Made by a program: the position numbers and the translations under genes
Assembly (NCBI GenBank): GCA_004556965.1
Contig: SFFE01000020.1
Span: forward strand, 1 to 21,110
Origin: Clostridiales bacterium
Lineage (GTDB): Bacteria; Bacillota; Clostridia; Oscillospirales; Oscillospiraceae
DNA: 21,110 nucleotides
Reading direction: 5' to 3'
Notes under the pieces: model-generated
Told to the model about the DNA's origin: nothing
The model's input: only the letters and a program-made list of their open reading frames with translations
Databases searched by the model: none
Shown here: positions 15,264 to 21,110 of the stretch, piece by piece
How positions within the stretch are numbered: position 1 is the first letter of the stretch
How the letters are laid out: every line of letters begins with the position of its first letter

Positions 15264-15884
15264 TCAGATCTGACCGCGCCGCTTCAGCGCGGTGAGATAA
15301 GGGTTATACTTGCGCTCAAACTCCAGCGTGGAGCAGTCCATGTGGCCGGGGTAGACCTCGTAGTCACCGGGGAGCGCGGCGATCTTCGCAAGCGACTGCA
15401 GCTCGGCTTCCATGTCGCCGCCGGGGAAGTCCGTGCGGCCGCAGGAGCCGTTGAAGAGCGTGTCGCCCGTAAAGAGCGCGTCGCCGCAGATGAGCGTGAC
15501 GCCGCCGGGCGTGTGCCCCGGCGTTTCCATGACGCGGAAGGTCAGGCTGCCGACTTTGACCTCGTCGCCCTCCTTGTAGAAGATGGTACCCTCAGGCGGC
15601 TGGTAGGCATAGCTGTCAAACGCGACGGCCTTGCCCGCGTCGAGCGCGTGCATATAAACGCTCGCGCCGGTCTCCTCGTGGACGGCGTCCACGGCGCCGG
15701 TGTGATCGTAGTGGCCGTGTGTGAGCAGGATAGCGCGGCAGGTGAGGTGGTTGTCCTCCAGATAATACAGAATGGTGTTCGACTCGTCGCCGGGGTCAAT
15801 CACGGCGCATTCGAGCGTGGCTTCGTCGGTGACGACGTAGCAGTTGGTCATCAGGTGACCGACGGGCAGGCATTTGATCAGCAT
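15264..15884 (-). CDS. MBL-fold hydrolase, glyoxalase II-like
   Basis: A 206-residue metallo-beta-lactamase-fold protein. The metal motif THGHYDH is at 55-61 (His56, His58, Asp60, His61), with further ligands expected at His124 (ETPGHTPGG), Asp141 (FTGDTLF) and His181 (VYPGH). This arrangement and the GSCGRTDFPGG segment are typical of the YcbL/hydroxyacylglutathione-hydrolase-like group. Without the C-terminal domain of true glyoxalase II, the substrate is unknown. The ATG at 15884 is preceded by AAGGAGG, which overlaps the dtd stop codon 11 nt away. It is the last gene of the operon recJ-relA-dtd-MBL, an order also seen in other Clostridia. Confidence 0.93.
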   Translation of the reverse strand: MLIKCLPVGHLMTNCYVVTDEATLECAVIDPGDESNTILYYLEDNHLTCRAILLTHGHYDHTGAVDAVHEETGASVYMHALDAGKAVAFDSYAYQPPEGTIFYKEGDEVKVGSLTFRVMETPGHTPGGVTLICGDALFTGDTLFNGSCGRTDFPGGDMEAELQSLAKIAALPGDYEVYPGHMDCSTLEFERKYNPYLTALKRRGQI

Positions 15885-15895
15885 ATCATTCCTCC

Positions 15896-16339
15896 TTACA
15901 GATGTTCGGTGTCGAGCAGAATGGTCACAGGCCCGTCGTTGACGGACGCGACCTGCATATCCGCGCCGAAGACGCCGGTCTCCACGTGAAAGCCGCGGCT
16001 GCGGCATTCGGCGAGCACCAGCTCATAGAGCGGTACGGCGGTCTCCGGCCGGGCAGCGGCGGTGAAGCCGGGGCGCCGGGACTTGCAGTCGGCATACAGG
16101 GTGAACTGGCTGACGATCAGCAGCGCCGCGCCGGCGTCGGCGGGGTTGACGTTCATTTTGCCTGCGCTGTCCTCAAATACGCGCAGGCCGCAGATTTTAT
16201 CGGCGATTTTTCTGGCCTCGGCCTCGGTGTCGGACGTGTGCACGCCGAGTAGGACGAGAAAGCCCTTGCCGATGCGCCCGTGAACGGCTCCGTCGATGGT
16301 GACGGAGGCTTCCGTGACGCGGGTTACAACAGCTCTCAT
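15896..16339 (-). CDS. dtd: D-aminoacyl-tRNA deacylase
   Basis: The product removes D-amino acids (and glycine misattached to tRNA-Ala) from tRNA, acting as a homodimer. The 147-residue length is standard. The two family motifs are intact: SQFTLYADC at 77-85, and the NDGPVTI segment at 134-140, which holds the Gly-cisPro pair that rejects L-amino acids. The ATG at 16339 overlaps the relA stop as ATGA, so the two are translationally coupled. The pairing of dtd with relA/spoT is widely conserved. Confidence 0.97.
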   Translation of the reverse strand: MRAVVTRVTEASVTIDGAVHGRIGKGFLVLLGVHTSDTEAEARKIADKICGLRVFEDSAGKMNVNPADAGAALLIVSQFTLYADCKSRRPGFTAAARPETAVPLYELVLAECRSRGFHVETGVFGADMQVASVNDGPVTILLDTEHL

Positions 16340-18612
16340 GTGGCAGCTCCTTTCTGAAAGTCGGCCTTCGCCTCGGCGGAGCCGACGCGGCTGACACGGA
16401 TGACGCCGCGGATGGCGCTGAGCCGGCCGATCATCAGCCGCAGCTCGGACACGTCATGCACCTCCACGGTGACGGTGACGGTGGAGCGGTTGTTTTCAAT
16501 GTCGCGCGCGGTGAGCGTGCGCACCTTGGCGTTGAGCGCGTTGAGCGCGGTGGCCACGTCCATTACGAGACCGGAGCGCTGCGTGCTCAGCAGCAGCAGC
16601 GTGGTGCTGTATTCGTCGGTGGTGCGGTCGGCCCAGTTGACCGTGATCCAGCGGTCGCGGTTTTCGGGCTGGATCCGGCTGGCGATATAGTTTTCGCAGT
16701 CGGTGCGGTGGATGGAAACGCCTGCGCCGCGCGTGATAAAGCCGATGATATCGTCGCCGGGCACCGGCGTGCAGCAACGGGAGAATTTGATGAGGCAGTT
16801 ATCCAGCCCTTCGACGAGCACGCCGTGCACGGCGCGGCGCTGCTTTTTGTTGCGGCGCTCGGCCTGCTCATTGATCTTGTCGAGCGCGGTTTTCTGCTCG
16901 GCCTTCTGGCTGCGCAGAATCTCGTCGCGGATGCGGTTGACGGTTCGCGTTGCGGTTACGCCGCCGTAGCCGATGGCGGCATAGAGGTCGTCCAGCGTGG
17001 CAAAAGACAGGCGCTTGAGGATCAGCGGCAGAATGTCGTCGCCCATGATGTCGGCCGGTGCAATGTTGTTCTGGCGCAGCTCGCGCTCGAACATCTCGCG
17101 GCCGTGGACGATATTCTCCTCGCGCCGCTCCTTTTTGAACCACTGCTTGATCTTCGTGCGTGCCGCGCCGCTCTTGGCCAGCGCCAGCCAGTCGCGGCTG
17201 GGGCCGGGGGCGTTTTTACTCGTGCGGATGTCCACAATGTCGCCGTTTTGCAGCACGTGGTCGAAGTTCACGATGCGGCCGTTGACCTTCGCACCGACCA
17301 TGCTGTTGCCGACTTCGGAGTGGATGCTGTAGGCAAAGTCGATGGGCGTTGCGCCCGCCGGGAGGTTGATAACGTCGCCCTTCGGCGAGAACACGAACAC
17401 CTCGTCGGCAAACATGTCGATCTTCAGGTTGTGGAAAAAGTCCTGCGCGTCGGACTCCTGCTGCGTTTCCAGCAGGCGGCGGATCCACGCGAACTTCTCC
17501 TCGTCGCCGGGCTTGGCGCCCTGCTCGCCGGTTTTGTACTTCCAGTGCGCGGCGACGCCGTATTCGGCGGTGAGATGCATATCCCACGTGCGGATCTGCA
17601 CCTCGAACGGGATGCCCTCGGAGCCGATGACCGTGGTGTGCACGCTCTGGTACATATTCGGCTTCGGCGTGCTGATATAGTCCTTGAACCGGCCGGGCAC
17701 GGGCTTGAACATGTCGTGGATGATGCCGAGGACGTTGTAGCAGTCCGGGATCGTCTCCACGATGACGCGGAAAGCGCAGAGGTCGAAAATGCCGTTGATG
17801 TCGATCTTCTGCGCGTACATTTTGCGGTAGATGCTGTAGATGTGCTTGATGCGGCAGAAGATGGACGCCTGCACGCCGTCCTCCTCCAGACGGGCCTGAA
17901 TCTTCCGCTGCATATCGCCCATAAACCGCTCCAGCGTGTCCATCCGCTCGTTGAGCGTGTCGGTGATGGCCTTGTAGCCCTCCGGGTCGAGATACAGCAG
18001 CGAGAGGTCTTCCAGCTCCCACTTGATCTTCTGCATGCCCAGACGGTGGGCGATGGGGGCGTAAATCTCCATCGTTTCGAGCGACTTGATGCGCTGCTTT
18101 TCCTCGGTCTGGTACGCCATCGTGCGCATGTTGTGCAGACGGTCGGCCATCTTGATGAGAATCACGCGGATGTCCTTGGCCATGGCGAGCAGCATCTTGC
18201 GCAGATTTTCCATCTGCTGCTCCTCCACGCTCGTGTACTGCACGCGGGTCAGCTTCGTGACGCCCTCCACAATGTCGGCCACGGTCGAACCGAAGCTGTG
18301 GGCGATGTCCTCGTGCGTCAGCGAGGTGTCCTCAATGCAGTCGTGCAGCAGCGCGGCGACGATGGAGTCCTCGTCCAACCCCATTTCCGCCGTGATGATG
18401 GCGGCCGCGATGCAGTGCGACACGTAGGGCGAGCCGTCCTTACGCTTCTGGCCGGAATGCGCCCGGTCGGCGCATTCAAACGCGGCGCGCACACGGCCGA
18501 GATCGGCCGCGATCCCTGCGGCTGTGATTTTTTGTTCCAGCTCCCGATAATGTGCTTCCAGATCGTAAGCGATCGGCGCGGTGTCGGGCGCTGCGGTGGT
18601 TCCGGCGGACAT
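16336..18612 (-). CDS. relA: Bifunctional (p)ppGpp synthetase/hydrolase, RelA/SpoT family
   Basis: The product makes and degrades the alarmone (p)ppGpp in the stringent response. The 758-residue protein has the usual long-RSH order. The hydrolase HD domain has His66 and HDCIED at 90-95, followed by KMADRLHNMRT (154-164). The synthetase domain has RIKHIYSIYRKM (254-265) and FEVQIRT (336-342). A TGS domain spans about 402-462, and a C-terminal ACT domain about 680-750. Because the HD residues are intact, both activities are expected, as in Bacillus Rel. The ATG at 18612 has a strong AAAGGAGG and starts 20 nt after the recJ stop. Confidence 0.97.
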   Translation of the reverse strand: MSAGTTAAPDTAPIAYDLEAHYRELEQKITAAGIAADLGRVRAAFECADRAHSGQKRKDGSPYVSHCIAAAIITAEMGLDEDSIVAALLHDCIEDTSLTHEDIAHSFGSTVADIVEGVTKLTRVQYTSVEEQQMENLRKMLLAMAKDIRVILIKMADRLHNMRTMAYQTEEKQRIKSLETMEIYAPIAHRLGMQKIKWELEDLSLLYLDPEGYKAITDTLNERMDTLERFMGDMQRKIQARLEEDGVQASIFCRIKHIYSIYRKMYAQKIDINGIFDLCAFRVIVETIPDCYNVLGIIHDMFKPVPGRFKDYISTPKPNMYQSVHTTVIGSEGIPFEVQIRTWDMHLTAEYGVAAHWKYKTGEQGAKPGDEEKFAWIRRLLETQQESDAQDFFHNLKIDMFADEVFVFSPKGDVINLPAGATPIDFAYSIHSEVGNSMVGAKVNGRIVNFDHVLQNGDIVDIRTSKNAPGPSRDWLALAKSGAARTKIKQWFKKERREENIVHGREMFERELRQNNIAPADIMGDDILPLILKRLSFATLDDLYAAIGYGGVTATRTVNRIRDEILRSQKAEQKTALDKINEQAERRNKKQRRAVHGVLVEGLDNCLIKFSRCCTPVPGDDIIGFITRGAGVSIHRTDCENYIASRIQPENRDRWITVNWADRTTDEYSTTLLLLSTQRSGLVMDVATALNALNAKVRTLTARDIENNRSTVTVTVEVHDVSELRLMIGRLSAIRGVIRVSRVGSAEAKADFQKGAAT

Positions 18613-18632
18613 CCCGCCACCTCCTTTCCAGA

Positions 18633-20651
18633 TTACAGCAGACTTTGCCTGCAGGCTTTCAGGGCTTGCAGCAGATGGGAATTGTCCAGATCGACCTTCC
18701 CCGTGCCGGAAACCGGAACAACGGTGAGCTGGTCGTCCTCAAACTGCACCTGCACAAGCCCCATTTCCGCCAGCACCATCAGGCACAGGCAGAACTTTGC
18801 CGGGTGCAGCGGCCGCGGGCAGACGCCCGGCAGCTCGCCGAGCGAAACGCACAGCGTCCCGCGCAGCCAGCGCCACACCAGCACGAAATCTGTGCGGATG
18901 GGGCAGAAATCCGCCGCGTCCCACGCGGGGATCTGCCCGCCCTGCAAAATGTCGCGGCAGAGCGGCAGCGGGTCCGCCGGGCGGACGTCCGTCACCAGAA
19001 GCTGAACGGAGCGCCGGCCGCGAAATTCGTTGATCTGCGGGCAGAACGCGAGATCGACCCACTCGCCCGGACGAACCGGAAGGTCGCTGAGCGAGCAGGA
19101 GAAAAAGATACACTCAAAATTGTACCCGACTTTGGCCACGCGCATCCGCAGATGGCGGCCGCCGCCGATGGGCGTCACGCTCACAAGGCGCACGCTGGTG
19201 ATGCAAAGCTGCGGCTTCGGGTTGCCGTTGCCGCACGGCTCCAGCAGGTCGAGCGCCTGCACGCCCTCCATCGACAGAAGGCGCGGGTCGGTGACGCGCA
19301 GGTCACACGTCAGCTCCGGCAGCGCGTCTGCCGGGTTTTCGCGGTAGTATTCGCCGAGCGCCTCGCGGAACCGGCCGATGTTCTCCCGCCGGATGGTCAG
19401 CCCCGCGGCCAGCGCATGGCCGCCAAAGCCCTCCAAATATTCCGAACAGGCGGACAGCGCGTTGTAGAGGTTGAACCCGCCGAAGCTGCGGCAGGAGCCT
19501 TTCCCCCGGTCGCCGTCGAAGCAGATCATGATCGTCGGCAGACGGAATTCCTCACTCAGCCGCGACGCGGCGATGCCGATCACGCCCTGATGCCACCGGT
19601 CGCTGGCGAGCACGATGGGCGTCTGCGGCGGATAGTTGCACGCGATGGCGGAGGCCTCCTCCCAGATCTGGTGCTCCAGCGCCTGCCGCTCGCGGTTCAG
19701 CTCGCACAGCCCCGCAGCCAGCCGGTCGGCCTCCGACGGGTCCTGCGTCATCAGCAGGTGCGCGGCCACAGTGGTCTTGCCCAGCCGTCCCGCGGCATTG
19801 ATGCGCGGCGCGAGCGTGAAGCCGATGGTCGAGGCGGTCACTTTCTTTTCCTGCGCGCCGCATTCGCGCAGCAGCGCCTTCAGACCGGGGCGTGGAGCAG
19901 TGTTGATCTGCTCCAGACCCTTTGTCACGAGATAGCGGTTTTCACCGGTCAGCGGCATCACGTCCGCCACCGTGCCGATGGAGACGAAATCCGCGTAGTC
20001 GCGCAGAATGGCGCCGGTATCGCCCTCCAGCGCGCACAGCAGCTTGAAGGCCACGCCCACGCCGGCCAGTCCATGATTTGGATAGTCCGAATCCGGGCGC
20101 TTGGGATCGACAACGGCGACAGCGTCCGGCAGCGCCTGCTCGCTGCATTCGTGGTGGTCGGTGATGATCATATCGACGCCGTGCGCGGTGGCAAACGCCG
20201 TCTCCTCAATGGCGGTGATGCCGCAGTCCACCGTGACGATCAGGGTGGTGCCCGTTTGCAGCAGCGCGTCGATCGCGTCGGTGTTCAGGCCGTAGCCCTC
20301 CTCGATGCGGTCGGGGATATAGGGACGGCAGGGTACGCCCTTGCGGCGGAGATAGTCCGTCACCAGACAGGTGGAGGTGATGCCGTCCACGTCATAGTCG
20401 CCGAATACGGCGACGTTTTCGTGCGTCTCAATGGCGCGGCGGATGCGCGCGACGGCTCGGTCCATGTCCCGCAGCAGCATCGGGTCGGGAAGCGGCTCCC
20501 CGCCGCCGTCCAAAAAGGCGCGCGCCGCCTCCGGCGTGCGCAGCCCGCGCTGCGCGAGCAGCGCTGCGAGCAGCGGCGGAAACCCCGCCTGCGTCAGTTC
20601 TGCTGGGATTTCCGGTGTGTCATATGGAATTTTCCAACTCCTGTATTTCAT
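18633..20651 (-). CDS. recJ: Single-strand DNA 5'-3' exonuclease RecJ
   Basis: A DHH-superfamily nuclease used in recombination and mismatch repair. The 672-residue protein shows DYDVDG at 85-90, VDCGI at 141-145, DHHE at 165-168, and the DHHA1 motif GGHALAAG at 410-417. An OB-like region follows. The last roughly 110 residues form an extra domain with Trp/Leu-rich helices, of the kind added in some Firmicutes RecJ proteins; I assign no function to it. The ATG at 20651 is preferred to an in-frame TTG four codons earlier because GAGG lies 6 nt before the ATG. It is the first gene of the recJ-relA-dtd-MBL operon. Confidence 0.95.
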   Translation of the reverse strand: MKYRSWKIPYDTPEIPAELTQAGFPPLLAALLAQRGLRTPEAARAFLDGGGEPLPDPMLLRDMDRAVARIRRAIETHENVAVFGDYDVDGITSTCLVTDYLRRKGVPCRPYIPDRIEEGYGLNTDAIDALLQTGTTLIVTVDCGITAIEETAFATAHGVDMIITDHHECSEQALPDAVAVVDPKRPDSDYPNHGLAGVGVAFKLLCALEGDTGAILRDYADFVSIGTVADVMPLTGENRYLVTKGLEQINTAPRPGLKALLRECGAQEKKVTASTIGFTLAPRINAAGRLGKTTVAAHLLMTQDPSEADRLAAGLCELNRERQALEHQIWEEASAIACNYPPQTPIVLASDRWHQGVIGIAASRLSEEFRLPTIMICFDGDRGKGSCRSFGGFNLYNALSACSEYLEGFGGHALAAGLTIRRENIGRFREALGEYYRENPADALPELTCDLRVTDPRLLSMEGVQALDLLEPCGNGNPKPQLCITSVRLVSVTPIGGGRHLRMRVAKVGYNFECIFFSCSLSDLPVRPGEWVDLAFCPQINEFRGRRSVQLLVTDVRPADPLPLCRDILQGGQIPAWDAADFCPIRTDFVLVWRWLRGTLCVSLGELPGVCPRPLHPAKFCLCLMVLAEMGLVQVQFEDDQLTVVPVSGTGKVDLDNSHLLQALKACRQSLL

Positions 20652-20665
20652 GAGATGCCTCAATC

Positions 20666-20683
20666 AAAATAATATATTATTTT
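20666..20683. promoter_or_regulatory. 18-bp AT palindrome over the recJ P1 start region
   Basis: AAAATAATATATTATTTT is a perfect palindrome that overlaps most of the -10 box and the predicted start of recJ promoter P1. It could be an operator or simply AT-rich promoter DNA. No dedicated regulator gene is nearby. Confidence 0.35.
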
Positions 20684-20707
20684 ATCAAATGTGTGTGAAA
20701 ACCGCAA
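20679..20707 (-). promoter_or_regulatory. recJ operon promoter P1
   Basis: Reading the minus strand, TTGCGG (20707-20702) and TAAAAT (20684-20679) are 17 bp apart with TGA before the -10 (extended -10). The start would be about 20 nt upstream of the recJ ATG. Confidence 0.65.
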
Positions 20708-20803
20708 TAGGGAAAGAAACGCAGTGCTGCCAAACCACACGCGCCGCTGCCCGCCGCATCGGTGCAATTTGGCGAAAACGGCCGGTCTGCGGAATAATAT
20801 TTT

Positions 20804-20832
20804 ATTATATCACAGTTGTTGCAGGATGTGAC
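20804..20832 (-). promoter_or_regulatory. recJ operon promoter P2 (candidate)
   Basis: Reading the minus strand, a consensus extended -10, TGATATAAT, occupies 20812-20804, and a weaker -35, GTCACA (20832-20827), lies 17 bp upstream. It would give a leader of about 145 nt before recJ, passing through P1. The palindrome TGACAG (20829-20834)/CTGTCA (20841-20846) overlaps the -35. The rest of 20708-20896 holds no gene I can support. Confidence 0.5.
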
Positions 20833-20896
20833 AGTACCTGCTGTCATTTTTCCGGCCCGGGCGGCATATACTGCGGCAGGCAGGGCACGCTTCTGC

Positions 20897-20926
20897 TTGA
20901 CAGGAGCGCCTTACCGGTGATAACAT
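20897..20926 (+). promoter_or_regulatory. Promoter of tRNA-Leu
   Basis: TTGACA (20897-20902) and TAACAT (20921-20926) are 18 bp apart with TGA before the -10. The tRNA begins 10 nt after the -10, the distance expected for a short 5' extension. Confidence 0.7.
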
Positions 20927-20935
20927 GAAACTTAT

Positions 20936-21022
20936 GCCGGTGTGGCGGAACAGGCAGACGCAAGGGACTTAAAATCCCTCGATGGCAGCATCGTGCGGGT
21001 TCGAACCCCGCCACCGGCACCA
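20936..21022 (+). tRNA. tRNA-Leu(UAA)
   Basis: An 87-nt gene including an encoded CCA. Acceptor stem GCCGGTG (20936-20942) pairs with CACCGGC (21012-21018), the discriminator is A (21019), and CCA is at 21020-21022. The anticodon stem AGGGA/TCCCT encloses CTTAAAA with anticodon TAA at 20970-20972. The long variable arm CGATGGCAGCATCG is that of a class II tRNA, and the T arm contains GGTTCGAACCCC. It reads UUA (and UUG by wobble). Confidence 0.97.
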
Positions 21023-21031
21023 AACCAATAT

Positions 21032-21082
21032 AATCCGAACCTATTTCCAATCGGTGATGGGTTCGGATTTATTGTTTTCTTT
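21032..21082 (+). terminator. Terminator of tRNA-Leu
   Basis: AATCCGAACC (21032-21041) pairs with GGTTCGGATT (21060-21069) across an 18-base loop, followed by the T-rich TTATTGTTTTCTTT. The remaining bases to 21110 hold nothing I can call. Confidence 0.85.
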
Positions 21083-21110
21083 GACCGCTATGAAACCACC
21101 CATTTCCGCA

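Noticed and set aside
20708..20800. Short Arg/Val-rich frame in the recJ leader
   Set aside because: No ribosome site before its ATG and no sign of coding bias.
20936..21022. tRNA-Leu as an integration attachment site
   Set aside because: No integrase, no repeat of the tRNA 3' end in the window, and normal terminator directly downstream.
20844..21050. Minus-strand open frame with a GFEPAR segment
   Set aside because: It is antisense to tRNA-Leu; the motif is the well-known artefact of translating the T-arm GGTTCGAACCCC backwards.

Overview
The window looks like a GC-rich (roughly 60 %) chromosomal segment of a Gram-positive, Firmicutes-type bacterium, most likely a Clostridia member near Oscillospiraceae/Ruminococcaceae. 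This is inferred from gene content and layout: an EpsC-type serine acetyltransferase, the UPF0210/UPF0237 pair, UPF0291, rpsO-pnp-M16 peptidase order and recJ-relA-dtd-MBL order. Strong AAGGAGG-type ribosome sites and near-consensus vegetative promoters agree with it. No phage, transposase, plasmid or CRISPR genes are visible. Nearly all genes are conserved housekeeping genes.

Layout. (1) 130-2359, minus strand: a cysteine biosynthesis operon, cysK-cysE. It has its own consensus promoter and a 29-codon leader ORF with seven Cys codons. An antiterminator arm overlaps the last leader codons, and an intrinsic terminator follows: a complete, readable transcription attenuator. (2) 2356-4842, minus: yfbR nucleotidase, ACT-domain UPF0237, UPF0210 (PFL-like) and UPF0291, driven by a promoter back to back with that of bipA/typA. 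(3) 4980-6800, plus: typA/bipA, followed by about 250 bp of dense inverted repeats. (4) 7061-11551, plus: rpsO with a structured leader, pnp with a long leader hairpin, an M16 zinc peptidase and a small unrecognised membrane protein. (5) 11602-15089, minus: hom-lysC-asd, the aspartate-family operon, facing region 4 across a perfect 20-bp bidirectional terminator. (6) 15264-20651, minus: recJ-relA/spoT-dtd-MBL hydrolase, ending in a strong terminator. (7) 20936-21022, plus: tRNA-Leu(UAA) with its own promoter and terminator.

How the parts work together. The window combines amino-acid supply (cysteine; aspartate to homoserine, lysine and threonine precursors), translation quality and stress functions (BipA, S15, Dtd, RelA/SpoT, tRNA-Leu) and RNA/DNA turnover (PNPase, RecJ, YfbR). 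The most notable feature is the cysteine attenuator upstream of cysK. The leader codons for Thr27-Phe28-Cys29 form a 10-bp pairing (one G.U) with the 5' arm of a 13-bp terminator. Ribosome stalling at the Cys14-Cys20 cluster would therefore be expected to switch cysK-cysE on. I read the sequence by eye: coordinates of stems and promoters are direct readings, and functions are family-level inferences.
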